Shown here in pieces: positions 11,693 to 23,948 of a DNA stretch of 64,000 nucleotides. Made by a program: the position numbers and the translations under genes. Source of the DNA: Kryptolebias marmoratus (Eukaryota; Chordata; Actinopteri; Cyprinodontiformes; Rivulidae); assembly GCF_001649575.2 (NCBI RefSeq), contig NC_051435.1, positions 7,251,513 to 7,315,512 on the forward strand, in the 5' to 3' direction. Below the pieces are notes generated by a model that did no database searches, was not told the DNA's origin, and saw nothing but the letters and a program-made list of their open reading frames with translations. Position 1 is the stretch's first letter; every line of letters begins with the position of its first letter.

Positions 11693-12330
11693 AGTTGAAG
11701 AGGAGGGGGGGAGGGAGGGAGTGAAAAACTTTGATCCAAGTGACTTGAAAACAGCTCAAAAGAGCAGAAAAACCTGCGATAAGTGTCCCGATACTTCACT
11801 CACGGTGCAGGTAGTCCGAGCTGGGATGTCTGGGTCGACTTCCTATTGTGTTTTATGCAGATAAATCCAAGAAAAACGTTCGTCGAGTCATGACTTCTTA
11901 ATGTTCTTTGTAAGTGACTCCAAGCAGTCCACTCTCGCTCCCAGAAAAGAAAAGAAAAGGGGGAGAAAAAAAACAGCGCTCCAACTCCGGTTTTCTCCAA
12001 ACTAACGCCGACTTAAACGACTCTCGGTGGATCCGAAACGCACGAGGCGCTTCAGGAGGTGCAAACGTGGCCGATGATTCCCAGCGGTTTTCGGGCTAAA
12101 CTTCACGCCGAGCGTCGGCTCACATGCTGGGCGGTTGGAAGTCCCGAGGCTCGCTCTCCTCGCTCCGCGAGCATTCCGCCGGTTTCCAGGCGCCCATTCC
12201 ATTCACAGCAACCCCGCTCCCTCCCTCTCTTCTCCTACCGGACGGAGCGCGGGGAGCCTTGAAACCGACGCTTCCTCTCAGCCAATCAGCGTGTTTGTTT
12301 TCCTACAGGGCTCCTTCCTGATTGGTCCTT
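11693..12330 (-). promoter_or_regulatory. fzd7 5' UTR and GC-rich promoter with two CCAAT boxes
   Basis: CpG density is high upstream of the fzd7 ATG and falls sharply beyond about 12,340. CCAAT occurs at 12282-12286 and its complement ATTGG at 12321-12325, 39 bp apart, in the context CAGCCAATCAGC and CTGATTGGTCC (typical NF-Y sites). No TATA box is clear. The transcription start is probably between these sites and the ATG. Confidence 0.6.
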
Positions 12331-13929
12331 CGTTTCCCCCACCGCAGGGAAGTATGTTACAGTAATTACATTACACCAGAGATTTTACCAAAGCGATCGA
12401 TTTTTCTGGTGAGATAGTTATTCGTTTTTATTAGTGTCTGTGTTTTCAATAATAGTGGTTGTATTAGTCCACTTTTTGTCTTTTTTTATTAAAGAAGAAA
12501 TCAGCCTAGAAGAGTAAAAGTAGCAACAAAAGCTTTATGACAAGAAAAACCTTATCTCTGTCCATTCATAAATATTCAAACAAACTCTTCACAGCCGTAC
12601 CATATCTATAAATATCGAACAAAACCGGAACAGTTATTTAAATTTAATTCCCATTTATAGATACTATTTTCAAAACTATGAAATCAAACATAAAAAAGGT
12701 CTACCTGAACTTTTTCAGAAAGTTTACTCCAGTAGTTTTCCCCATATGCAATCCTGAAAAGTGGGTCTGCACTTAATATAAACAAAGCACTTTTATCTGC
12801 ATACTTTACTCAACAAATCTGAGCCAAAATATGTATAAATACATCAAAATTATTTGGATTATTAGCTTGGACTTTGTTGCCCTTTTTTCAGTCCCTTCGG
12901 CTGTTTTTGTCGTAGTTGACAGCTGTTTACAAATTTTACATACAGATGTTTGAATTGACAACAATAACCATCGATATGAGGAAAAAATGTGGGGATTTTG
13001 TTTCCTATTTTGTTTCTTTGTTTTTATTGTTTTTCTTATTTTTGCAGCCTAAAGTCTCACTATAAAGAACAGGTATCCCAACATTAATTGTGAAAAAGTC
13101 TTTATCTGCCCATTTTTAAGGTATATGTTGTTTCCAAAGAGTCTTCAGAGATGAACCTGTGTTGTGTCTCAGCAGAACAAACCACTCAGAAACAAAAACC
13201 TTTGAAATTATAGTTTCGTACACTTTGCTAGCTTGTCAAAAAGACATTTCAATTAATTTACCTGCATCTATAGAAATAATAATGATAATTATAATAAAGG
13301 TAACAATTTGACAGTCATGAAAAGTATTTTTGTAACAAAGTGATTCCAAAGTGCTTTTAGCTGAAAAACATTTATACAGTTTATCTGTTTGAGATGAAGA
13401 CATTTTAAGGCCTGACACTTTTTATTTATCTTTGGTATTTCTTTATTTCTTTTATCTGCAATGAAGAAAATTGGGTCTCTTTGTGACAGTGCCTAAGATT
13501 TTAATTTAAATTTGTGAGTTTTCTAACTTTTCTTTCATGTGTAGACAAAATACTTGTTCAGTCCTTGAGTTTGGGTGATTTTTTATGTTTGAATAATTCT
13601 CAGGTGACTTACAGTCCTCTTTAAAGCTAAAAAACAAGAAAGTCTGACTTCTCAGGAAGAAAGTTTAAGGAATAAGAGATGTTTTAAGACTTCTGCATTA
13701 TACTGTATCCGAACTAACATCCCCCAACAATCTTTATGCTGATTTTCTTTCCTGATTCTGCAAACTTTACCTTTACGTTCATCTCTAATCTGTTTATGAG
13801 CGACGGCTGAGTCTAGACGACTGACTCCTGTGAAGCTAAATTCTCCTCAACTCGTCACAGAGTCGTTACACAGAGCCTCTCCCTGTGTCCAGGACGTGTA
13901 AACACAGCATAAACTGTGATTTAAAAAAA
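12331..13929. other. Intergenic, with a repeat shared with 28.3-28.6 kb
   Basis: No gene seen. At 12776-12960 the phrases AACAAAGCACTTTTATCTGC and ATACTTTACTCAACAAAT, then TTTTCAGTCCCTTCGGCTG, match 28426-28570 in the same order, so the two are copies of one dispersed repeat. The rest is AT-rich. Confidence 0.5.
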
Positions 13930-14510
13930 AAATAAAGAAATTACATTTCCTGAGAAAATCCAGCATGAAGGCTGAATGCTGAATGGCTTTGTGGAAATTT
14001 GTTGAAGAAGCTAAAAGTGAGTAGTTAAAGGTAAACCAAGCAAACCTGTAGCTAAAATAAACAAAACAAACCATAAAGTTATAATAAAACCAGCAAAACT
14101 GTAGCCAGAAGTAGCAAAGTAGATGCTTGAGCTAAAAAGTACCAAAACAGTAGCTAAAAAGAGCAAAACTGTAGCTGAAAGTTAAAATAAGCAGAATGGT
14201 TGCTAAAAGTAGTAAAACAATAGATCAGCTCTGGTTTCTGGGTCGGGTCCGAAAAGCTAAAAGTAGCAGAAGAAGACAAAAACAGAGCGAGCATGCTGGA
14301 GCAGATTTCAAAAAAAATGTTTTGGAGGAACTGAGGAGGTCTCAATGCATTATGGGGAATTTTGCTTTAAATAAAGTTAATTAGTTTGAAAAATAGAAAA
14401 GTTACAAAAAACAAAAGTCACACTATTCCTGACTGAGCTGAATGTTTTGATGTATAAATGGTTAAAATGGCACAAAGTACGCAGAAGTAGAGTGATTGGG
14501 GGGGTAAAAA
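13930..14510 (+). repeat. AGCTAAAAG-array repeat family, copy A
   Basis: A core of irregular units such as AGCTAAAAGTAGCAAAACAG fills 14010-14290. One flank reads AATGCTGAATGGCTTTGTGG; the other reads GAGGAACTGAGGAGGTCTCA, then GGCACAAAGTACGCAGAAGTAG. The same flanks surround the arrays at 16520, 23280, 31480 and 36870, some inverted. No ORF of note. Confidence 0.65.
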
Positions 14511-14837
14511 TCATACAAAAGTAGCCATAAATGGGAAAACAATAGTGTGAATGCTGACTCAGCATTATTCAACAAACCCAAACATGATTAAACATCTTAA
14601 ACAGTAAACAGGGATGGGTATTAAAACATTTCAGTGAATCAAACTTTGCTTTTTCCCTGTTTTCTCGGTGTGGGAATTGTAGAGAACTGGGAGCAACAAC
14701 AGCCAAAGCGGCTGTAATTTAGAGTGGCAGCGTGATCAATCAGGACCAAAGGCGTTTCGGTGTGGGAGGGGTGGATGGCACGGCTGCTTTGTGGCCCTCG
14801 CTGCATTTGGTGTGTTCCTGCCCCGAGTTTGGGGATA

Positions 14838-14965
14838 AGAAAGAAGTTGGGGGTGGGCCGCGATGGGGGAAGGGACAGGAAGAAGAGGAAAGGTCAAAGA
14901 GGGCAGGGGGAGAAGGAAAAGAAGGAGGAGAGGTTCGACCAAACGGAGGAGTCAGGAGGGTCGGG
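14838..14965 (+). repeat. Purine-rich tract
   Basis: About 120 bp made mostly of G and A (AAAGAAGTTGGGGGTGGGCC ... GAAAAGAAGGAGGAGAGG). It is low complexity, and the ORFs on both strands are compositional. No gene is supported. Confidence 0.5.
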
Positions 14966-15059
14966 ATTTTATGGAAGTTTTTTACAGAATTTTGAACGCT
15001 AAAGTCGTTTGAGCTTAATGATAAAACTTGTCTATACTAATAATGTCTTTACCTGTGTC

Positions 15060-15422
15060 TCTGTGCTTGAGTTTGTTTGTCTGTCTGTTAGCAAAATATC
15101 CCAAAAACCACAGGACAGATTTTAATGAAACTCTCTGAAAGTAACTGTATGCATCTACAACTCATTACCTTTTGGAGTCAAACCAATTCAAGATGGCTTC
15201 CACAGCTGGGCAACACAAAAATGGCTACAATTCATCCAGTTTTACAGATATTGAGCTATATTTTGTTGTGGTAGTAGCTGAGAGTCATCCTCATAACGTA
15301 TTCTGAGCGCTAACGCATCTCACAATACTGTGCATAGGTAGTGCATAACGTTACCTCCATCCCTCCTGACCAAAACATGATCTTAGTTTAAAACCTAGAA
15401 GGTGGCGGGCGATATGCATTAA
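15060..15422 (-). mobile_element. CGCC-TIR family, copy with one intact end
   Basis: Contains TGTCTGTTAGCAAAATATC, GTCAAACCAATTCAAGATGG, TGGCTACAATTCATCCAG, GTAGTAGCTGAGAGTCATCC and the terminus GGTGGCGGGCGATATGCATT at about 15402-15421. This is the inverted order of the copy at 58.8 kb. The other terminus is missing. Confidence 0.65.
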
Positions 15423-16519
15423 GAGTAATCGCTAAATTTCTGCCATTTCTGTCATTTTGTGGGTCAGAGAGCTGAAAAGTTTGGAAACCCCTGACAAGTG
15501 CAGGAAACACGTCAGAGCTGCAGATGTGATGAAACTGTACATCCTACACACCAAAAACTGTAAGAGACGCCTTCAGGTTTCAATGAGTTTATTGGGTTAA
15601 TTCAAGCCAAACACATGAGTTACAAAAAAAAACTTATTTGTGAGAAAAACAGTTTATACAGGAGCCAAATGTTTTCGGGTTAGATGCTAAATGATGGCAG
15701 CTGACTTTTACAACAACTGAAGACATTTTGAATCTGTTCTGTGGTGATTTGCTTGAGTTTGGTGTTAAATTACATTAAATCAGCCTGACAAAGAGATTTA
15801 TGCTCCGGATGCCATTTTTTTACAACACGCATAAATATAGTAGCCATGCGTAAACACAGACTTTTGGCAAAAAAATCCTCTGTCAGCAGTTGTAATGAGA
15901 TTGTTGTGTTTCAGATGGGGCCTGTCGCTGTTTGTGGGGTGAAACCCGGCAGTGAGCGGCGACAGCAGGCAGGTCAAAATGGGACACACTTCATGGCGTC
16001 TAACTGCGGCTGTTTGTTTGTGGATGGGGTCTGCAGCAGTGAAGCAGCTGTGGGCGGTCCAGGGGGGGTCCAGACAGTTACTGTTTGCACTGCAGTCTGC
16101 TGTTATCGTTGAGAGAAAACCAAAAAAGTACATTTTCAGCAGAGTAAGTCGAGACATGCGCAGCCGAAAAGATTTCTTTTCTTTTTTTTATGGTTTGGGC
16201 TCGTTCTCGCTCCATTTGAGTATAACCGCCATGCGAAGTATTTGCACTACCATGTGAAACCCAATACTGAACAACTATTTAAATGTTGAGCCGAGGTGGA
16301 AAAACACAGTTTAGTTTGGGTTTGGGGAGATTTTCAGCTTAGAGGACATGTTGGCCGACCAAGCTGGTCTAACCAGGATGTTAAGTGTGTCTGGAGAATA
16401 CTTTCATTATTGCTTTTTTATATGTACATCCAGCATCTAAACATGTGGGGTTAAATAGAATAATAAAATAGCTAATATAGGTGTGTATTTTGATGTTTTG
16501 TCAGTGCAGTTGTTTTAAT
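15423..16519. other. Intergenic, no gene seen
   Basis: Short chance ORFs only (the longest is 119 codons, minus, 15798-16157). No recognised domain, and no splice-consistent exon was assembled. Confidence 0.4.
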
Positions 16520-16960
16520 TTTTTGGAGTTTTTTGTTTTGCAGTCTAACTCTTTCTGCATACTTTGTACTATTTTAGTCATTCATATAACAAAACATTCA
16601 GCTAATTTAAGTAATGGGTGCTGTGACTTTTGTTTTTTGTAACTTTTATACTTTTCTAAACATTAATCTTTTTTTTTACAAATATTTTCCCCATAGAAAG
16701 ACAATGAGATCTCTTCAGTTCCTTCAGAATCGTTGTTCTCTTTGAGATCTGCTTCAGCATGTTTGCCTTAATTTTTGTCTTTTTATGTTACTTTCAACTT
16801 TTAGCTACCATTTCGCTCCTTTTGCTTTTTGCTCCTTTTAGCTCTTGGTTAGTGTTTTGCTCCTTTCAGCTTTAAAAACTCAGTTTAATCTTATTCTTTA
16901 AATTTCAGCAGTCATTCAGCACTTTTGCAAAAAAAAAAAGCAATTTCTCTAACTGCATTT
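16520..16960 (-). repeat. AGCTAAAAG-array repeat family, copy B
   Basis: Inverted relative to copy A: TTCTGCATACTTTGTACTAT (about 16553), GAGATCTCTTCAGTTCCTTC (about 16708), a short TTTTAGCTCC array (16790-16880), then CAGCAGTCATTCAGCACTTTTG. The array is much shorter than in copy A. Confidence 0.6.
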
Positions 16961-17879
16961 CAACTTGTACAGACTGCATTAAAACGGTTTCAGTTTCTGG
17001 GAATTTCCAGATAACATTACGAGTGGGTGTTGTTTGTTAATATTATATGTTAGGTTTTATTCAGAGCAAAGCTGTTTCTTCCTCATATGAAGTTATGTGA
17101 AAATGTTGGTTTGGTACAGAAATACTGAAGGTCTTTATTTGAATTTTCACTTTTTGGTCCAAGAAGTCAATATTTCCAAGTTCCAAGTGAAGACGTCAAC
17201 CAGAAGATGCAACAAAGTCAGATTTTTAACTTGAAAAGCCAAAAGTTTCTCACCAGTCCCTGTCTTTAAAATATAACTTTTTTTCCATAAAAAGTAGCGA
17301 GGGCTGCAGAATTAAACAAGTTATCTGGACTTGTTGCAACAAAAAGTGATAAGTGAGGCTGGAAAACCCCAACTTGTATATATGAGAAACTAATGAGGTG
17401 AAACATTCTCACCACCAGTGTTTGTTGTTGAGAAGGCCTAAAGAAAGATAGAGCAACGTTCGCATACGCTGGGAAAACAGTAACAATGGTTACAAAAGCG
17501 ATTGTGAACTTGTCAGCCATGGTCAGACGGCCCTATTGTAGCCATAAAACTTGCAGAAAGTTGTATCAGTGAGCCCAGTTTGACATGTCAGTAGATCTTT
17601 TTCATATTTATAAACAGCAACTTTCATGTTTTACAAAATTCTGTCAATCCTGTTTATCATTAAAACAAGTTAAGACAAAGTACTGAAGCTCTCCATGAGT
17701 GAAAAAGTTGTTAGAATGTTTGAATGCGAACAATGCAGGACGACGTGTTGTTATCAGCTTGTTCTGCTAATAATAGCCATCCTGGTCAGTGAGCGCAACA
17801 AGGAGTTAATCCTACCGGTTCTGACTTGTAACTAGAACACAGTTAGGTTCTGCGTTGTTGTTCACACATTTAAATTCTG

Positions 17880-18268
17880 TATTTTGCTTTGTTTTGGCTC
17901 GTCTGTTTGTGTGTTTGCGTTTCTCTGAGATGCTCACCGCTGCTTATTGACATTAGCCAACACAAAAGTGCCTATAACATGGTAAACTTTACAGATATTG
18001 AGCTGAAATTTGGTGTAGTAGTCGCTGAGAGACATTCACACGACATGCTCTGAGCTCAACACCTTTCTTCCTAAACTTTGGCATTGGCTGTTAGCAAAAT
18101 ATCTCATGAACCACTGGACACATTTAGTGAAACTCTGAGAAAGTAATTGGCTGAATGGCTGACATTTGGAGTCAGCCCAGTTCAAGATGGCCGCCACAGC
18201 TAAAGCTGCCTTTGCCAACACATTCCAGCATGAAAGGGCGACGGGCGATATGCATTCCTTCAAGGAAT
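17880..18268 (-). mobile_element. CGCC-TIR family copy
   Basis: TTTACAGATATTGAGCTGAA, GTAGTAGTCGCTGAGAG, TTAGCAAAATATCTCATGAA and GTTCAAGATGGCCGCCACAG precede the terminus GGGCGACGGGCGATATGCAT, with TCCTTCAAGG after it (to about 18267). This end is the reverse complement of the left end at 58752. The opposite terminus is not recognisable. Confidence 0.65.
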
Positions 18269-18896
18269 TTCTAGGCATTTAATATTAAAAATAGATCATC
18301 GGCAGCTGTCACTTTCTCCACACATGACTTTCAGCTGATCTGTGGACAGAAACACGGCTCCAAATGTTTGAAAATGTCACCGAATGACTTCCTAATACCT
18401 CAACATGTAACTGCGAGAGCAGCTTCTGTTGTCTCCTCGACACCCGAAAGGCACAGACAGTTGCTGCTGGATCCCCAAACTAAAACCTCCTGCATTAGAG
18501 GTAAACTTACACCTCACAGAGCTGGTAGTCATAGTAACAACAATAAAGCAAAAACAGAAATACATCAAACCAGTAAGGATGATGTTTTATATCAAAGCAA
18601 AAATATGCAAATGTACTCAGTTTCTCATAGCTTTGTGTGAAAGCAGTGAAATACAAAAAATATTAGCCTTATTGGGTTGTTGCTTGGCTAGTTTCCTTCT
18701 ATGAGTGTGTGTTAGTGTGTGTGTGTGTGTTGAGGGGGGGGAGTAGCACGCCAAAAGTATGTGTGGGACATGCTGTTGAGTGGTGGGGGAGGGGAGATCC
18801 CCTGTAAGAAGTCAGCAGAGACGGAGAAAAAGAGGAATGTGGGCAGCTGGTTTGTGTCTGTCATTGCAACACAGAGAGCCTACAGTCCTTAACTAT

Positions 18897-18939
18897 ACAC
18901 ACACACACACACACACACACAAGCACGCACACACACACA
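18897..18939. repeat. (CA)n microsatellite
   Basis: ACACAC repeats interrupted by AAGCACG near the middle. Confidence 0.9.
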
Positions 18940-20339
18940 GTGATGAAAGAACGATTTATTTGGACCAGCAGAGTGTGTGTTCGGTCCGGTGGGCAGGCAG
19001 CAGGAACCTCACTGCCTGACATCTCAACTACTTAAACAAAAACTCCAGACTGTTTGGCCGCAAGTAAAATCCATGCATTATGTTACTCACAATGTGATAA
19101 AAATACAATTAAATACAACTAAAGCTGGTTTAACAGGAGAATAAATATCATATGACTTCACCTTTTTCATTATATTAGGTGGCTCAGATCACACATATAT
19201 TTACAGTGCATAGTTTCCTTTAGTAGTCATTATTATTGTATATATATTTTATTGTCTGTCACAACGCTCCATCTCAGCTCGTGTTTCTTTAAGGACCCAA
19301 ACTTAAAGGCTCGTTTTTAACCAATTTGCTCTGATTGGTCAAAAATGGTAACATGTGAGCTGCCTGCTCGCTCTTTATTAGAGTTGTGTCAAACTGTGTT
19401 TCATGGTAATGTTTTGAAATGAGAGAAGAAAAGTCTGAACAGTAAACGACATGTTTCAGACACCTCAGGATCATGACTTTATGTCCCCTGCGTTTACACT
19501 GGCCCATGTTCCACGTTCTGGATACTCCATTTCGCCGAACATACACCACTTATGTAAATGTGATGTAATTATCACTACACCCAAGAGGACAAGTGTGTAA
19601 AATATGACACCAGAAAAGGGGTTGGCACTACACTTTCTTTTTTTAATTCATTTTTGACTGAACCATGAGAGTTAGTCCCACAGAGCAGAACTACAAATAA
19701 ACTCTTCGCTGACTCGCAGAAGTTTAAAAGTTCTTTTATTGGTCCTTTTTGTCTGTGAGATTGAAATGTGTCAGTCTGTAAACTTTTTATGTGAAGAAAA
19801 CACAAACACTCTTGCAGCACTAAGTCCTTGATGCCAAGCTCTGCCACCTTATTGAAACTCTATCTGCTTCTTCTCTAAGCATCTTTAGTCAAATCATCAT
19901 GAAATAAAAACCTACAACTGCTGAAAGTCAATACATGCTGGATTTCCACATGACGCTCAGGAACCAGGTGTTGCTTTATTTTGTTTTCTCCGACAGTAAG
20001 GTGGAGTTGGTCCATGAAAGGTTTGTGAAATTTGTAAAATGTTCCAACCAACATTTGCTGAAACGCTGCAGTTAAAATTACAAATGTTGCTCTCATAGCA
20101 GAGCTGTGAAAAGGTCTGCACATGCCTAAAGTGAATAGTGTTTAAAAAACAATAAATGGTAATCTACATTCTGGATGATGAAGATTTTCATTTTTGACCA
20201 AAGATATCTGAAAGACAGAGAAACACCCCCACATCCACGCTGCTTGTGCTAAGTATGTTCGATCTGGTGAAGTAGTGGTGTGTAAATGCATTAGGCAACA
20301 CATGGGATATTAAAAGCATTGCATGCTATGCTGACATAA
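18940..20339. other. Intergenic, no gene seen
   Basis: Short ORFs on the minus strand (19289-20123) show no recognisable family. No exon or RNA gene was supported. Confidence 0.4.
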
Positions 20340-20696
20340 GGCGCAAAGCGACTGAGTAGCTGCAGCGCATACCACAGGTATTCACTGTCAGATGATGATT
20401 GAGTCAGTTAGCACAGGTCTTAAAAAACGAGGAGCCTCCAGGTCTGAGAGCCTGCAGTGCCGAGCTCTGATACAGATACTGTCTGCCAGATGGCAGCGAG
20501 GTAAACAGTTTGTGCACTGGGTGGCATAGATCACTGTGGGCCTTCAACACTGGCAACGTGTGTGGCTGACAGCTCTCTGCCAATGCTCTTCTCCACGACT
20601 CCTACTCCTTTCTGGAAAGTCTTGTGGTTTGTGCAGAAAGCTCCCAAAACCACAAATGGACCCTGCCACTTGTTCTTGATGGCACACCCCTAAGTG

Positions 20697-20928
20697 TTCT
20701 TGGAGGATAACAAGGTTTGTGCCAAAGTGTCTACGTCTAAAACATTCCTGAGGTCTGAAAGCACCTCAGGTGAACAGTTGGGTAAAGATCATTGGTTTTG
20801 TGGATACCAAAGAAACTGCTGACCTTTTTGAGAGGGATGTGGTACCTCCTGCAGCTTCCTGTGGTCAATCCCTCAATTCTTTGGTCTTGTTGATGTTAAG
20901 ATGGGTGGATTGTTGTCATTACACATAT
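20697..20928. repeat. Duplicated segment, left copy
   Basis: TTCTTGGAGGAT through CTGCAGCTTCCTGTGGTC and GATGTTAAGATGGGTGGATT to CATTACAC recurs with substitutions at 21349-21569, same orientation. The minus strand reads LNINKTKE, a phrase seen in LINE reverse-transcriptase proteins, so both may be LINE debris. The frame has stops. Confidence 0.55.
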
Positions 20929-20932
20929 TTAA

Positions 20933-21341
20933 GGTGGTATCTCACTGGGCTGTGACTGTTGGCAACTAAAAACTGCAAGAAAATACATGAATTTCTCATC
21001 GTTATCTTACTAAACTGTGAGTGTTCGCTATCATGTGACCAGCGAGCCATGATGCCACATTTTAAATTGCAAGTAGAATGTTCTAAATCATGAAACTGGT
21101 CATTCTAGCACAAATACAATTATACTCCAACATTTTTATGTTACTTTTACCAGAATAAAAGTGGTCCGAGCAGATTCTGGTCGTTTTTCAAGGATTGTAA
21201 TTTTTTTTTAAATATATCTAAAACTCAAGCAACTGGACTGAATGCCTCTGAAATCAAGAACCTCGAGAAAGTGTCAGACACTCTGGAGACCACCTTGTGA
21301 ATGCCGTTCACCAACTAGTTGCAGCCCAGTGAGATACCACC
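20933..21341. mobile_element. piggyBac-type MITE with perfect 20-bp TIRs
   Basis: The first 20 bp, GGTGGTATCTCACTGGGCTG, are exactly reverse-complementary to the last 20 (21322-21341). TTAA flanks both sides (20929-20932 and 21342-21345). TTAA target duplication is the hallmark of piggyBac-type insertion. The 409-bp body has no ORF. It sits exactly between the two copies of the duplicated segment. Confidence 0.82.
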
Positions 21342-21345
21342 TTAA

Positions 21346-21577
21346 GGTTCTTGGAGGATGAAAAGTTCTATGCCAAATTGTCTATAAGATCTGTGCAGCT
21401 TGACAGCCCCTCAGGTGAACAGTTGTGCAAAGACCATTGGTTTTATGGATCCCAAAGAAACTGCTGACCCTCTCGGCAGGGATGTGGTGCCTCCTGCAGC
21501 TTCCTGTGGTCCACCCCTCATCTCTTTGGTCTTGTTGATGTTAAGATGGGTGGATTGTTGTCATTACACCCATTTAC
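21346..21577. repeat. Duplicated segment, right copy
   Basis: Parallel to 20697-20928, sharing CCTCAGGTGAACAGTTG, CCAAAGAAACTGCTGACC, CCTCCTGCAGCTTCCTGTGG and GATGTTAAGATGGGTGGATT. The phrase LNINKTKEM is again readable on the minus strand. Confidence 0.55.
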
Positions 21578-21759
21578 TGGGTCTTCGACAACATTCTCAG
21601 ACCACTTCACTCAGCGTCAGGGAAGGAAGGCGGAGGAGGAGGTTTCAGTTCTCACCAGCCTAATTTGTCAGGAAGTCAACGGCCCAAATGCAGAGAGAGG
21701 TGTCAAGTCACAAGATAGCAGGACCGTTGAAGTCCTGCCATCATGTGACTCCCAATAAA

Positions 21760-22854
21760 TCTGTCAGTGTGCAGCAGCAGAAGAATCCTAAAGAGTGGCG
21801 ATGGCACGTGGAGTTATGTTCAACTGGTTTATCTAGTTTAAGCAGCATAATAGAGATATGATCTGTCTAGCCAAAGGCAAAGCAGCAGAAACTCACACAG
21901 CAACCTCGCCATTCACTCTCAGAGAATGTTAAAACAGTAGCCCCGGTGAAATTGAAAGCCGCCTCAGTCCGCATATTCTCCAAACCTCTGTTGCCATCTC
22001 ACAGTTCATCTTTTTTGCTCGTGGTGGAATGTAAACTCCAGACTGAATAGAGCTAAAGCCCTCAAGGGAGGCGGAAGAGTCTTAGATTTCACATGATAAG
22101 GCCTTTTTACTTCCACAGAGGCCCTGAGTGATGCAAATGTTGCTATAGAAGATCCCCATATTGGGTTAAACACAGAAAAGGAGTGGTGTTGTGGCAGAAA
22201 ATAGAGTAACAAGATACAACGAAGATGGAGAATGAGAGGTTGCTTTGGGAAGCCGGTGCTCAGTTTGTTAATTGAGCGTCAGCCAAAATGATGAAGTTTT
22301 TATTACATCAGACAACATCATTCAAAAACAGAAAACACCTAAAAGATTTAAAGTCAGAGCAACCATTTTAAAGTGACGAGGAGTAAAATACCAAGAAACA
22401 GGAAGTTAGAAACCGGCGAAACCTCCTTCTAGGAATGTTTAAATTGAGCTAAACGGGATGGTAAATCTGTTATTTGTGTGAGTATACACAATTGTCTTGG
22501 TTTTTTTTACTCCCCCTCCCCCACAGAGACACACAAAAGTTTTGGAGGTGACGTGCTAATTGATGCAAAGCGATGGAGGAGGTGAACTCACAATGACTGC
22601 CCCACCAAGCTTTACACAGGGCCTTTTACGTCACTCACACTCCACAAAATTCAATATATTCTATGTATTATAAGAGGTTTTTTGTTTTTTCTTTTTATAA
22701 AATACAAAGATAAAAAAAAATCAACTAAACTGAGGAGAATGAGAAGGAGGAAGAGGGGAGAAGTGGGATTAAGACGGGGTTGACCTCCTGTGGGTCTGGG
22801 GTCCCCAACACCCAGCTGTGACCATCACTTTGCACTGCAGGACTCACAACACAC

Positions 22855-22855
<1 letters not shown>
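21760..22855. other. Intergenic, no gene seen
   Basis: No coding homology, splice-consistent exon or RNA gene recognised. Confidence 0.4.
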
Positions 22856-22888
<33 letters not shown>

Positions 22889-22892
22889 ACAC
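22856..22892. repeat. (CA)n microsatellite
   Basis: ACACAC tract with a CTC interruption near the right end. Confidence 0.88.
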
Positions 22893-23279
22893 CACTCAAC
22901 ATCACTCTGTGGGAGTTTGACCTGAGCCAGATGGTCACCAATCTCTGCTTTTATTGACTCTCTTCTTCTGTCGTGTCGTCTCCCTAAATAAACGAACACT
23001 ATTCACACCTAAAAAATAAACCCCTGAGCTGTTTGAATTCATCCTCTGGGTTTTGGATACATTTCACGAGTCTTACGCTGGCGTGTGAATGAGGCGAACA
23101 ACAGCAAGTCAGTGATCTATCAATAACGTGCTCACTCTGAGTGACTGTGGCGAACGGGCAGTAAATAAATCACGTCTGCGAGTTGCAAGCAGCTACTTGT
23201 TTTTGGGTTAAATAAGATGATTTTCTAAACACAGAGCAGTGAAACCGAAATGCTGAGTCAACTTTCACATTATCAGTTC

Positions 23280-23520
23280 CCTGTTACTTCCGCATGTTTT
23301 ATGCTGTTACACCACTTCTGCTGTATTAGCGAAACATTCAGCTCGACTTGGAATAGTGTGCTATGACTTTGAGTATTTCCCCACCCCTTTAGCTTTTAGC
23401 TTTTAGCCACTGTTTTTGAGATTTTAGCTTCCGTTCTACCTTCAGCGGTTCAGTTGATTCAATCTAACAACTCTCAGGAAAGCCATTCAGCCTTCAGCAT
23501 TCACTGCATTTCCAAAGAAA
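23280..23520 (-). repeat. AGCTAAAAG-array repeat family, copy C (short)
   Basis: TTACTTCCGCATGTTTTATG, GAAACATTCAGCTCGACTTG, three TTTTAGCT-type units (23389-23428), then GCCATTCAGCCTTCAGCATT. Flanks match copies B and E; the array is reduced to a few units. Confidence 0.5.
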
Positions 23521-23546
23521 ATTTGATTTCAGTTTGATTGCAAGTT

Positions 23547-23570
23547 TGTGTGTGTGTGTGTGTGTGTGTG
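23547..23570. repeat. (TG)n microsatellite
   Basis: Twelve TG units. Confidence 0.88.
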
Positions 23571-23935
23571 CAAACTTTAAAATGACACATCACCCATGAT
23601 TAAACCAAACAAAACCAAGCTGCTCCATGAAGTGCAGTGCTGTTCTCATCTGTTCATTAACAGAAATAAGAGAAGAACAACAGCTAAAATACATAAACAG
23701 CAGAACTTAAAAAAGAATTATAAGCTACATTTTTCATTGTGGAACAAGAGGGACAGTCTTTTGATTTCCTTTTCCACAAACCCATCGATCACTACAGAAT
23801 CTGAAAGTTGAAGAAGTCTGCTTTCCGTCCGTCACAACAAATTTCCATCCCACATACTTCCAGCTCGCCTGTTGTTTTCAGGATCCTGGGAGCGCAGTGC
23901 AGAGATCCTGAGGAGACCCTGAAGTTTTGATCCGC

Positions 23936-23948
23936 GTTGCCAGGCAAC
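23936..23948. promoter_or_regulatory. Candidate RFX X-box
   Basis: GTTGCCAGGCAAC is a full palindromic X-box (GTTGCC, one base, GGCAAC). It lies in a locally GC-richer stretch (23820-24060) that also has TGACATCAT at about 23964. RFX factors bind such sites in promoters of ciliary and other genes. No gene was identified next to it. Confidence 0.45.

Noticed and set aside
9938..11698. 586-codon open frame on the strand opposite fzd7
   Set aside because: It mirrors the GC-rich fzd7 coding region; antisense frames stay open when third positions are G/C. The sequence is rich in His, Gly, Pro and Glu with no domain, while the minus frame is an unmistakable frizzled.
14732..15002. Overlapping ORFs in the purine tract
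   Set aside because: Glu/Gly/Lys/Arg-rich translation is a product of GA composition.
15798..16157. 119-codon minus ORF as a gene
   Set aside because: Low-information sequence without motif, splice sites or promoter; an overlapping plus ORF is equally long.
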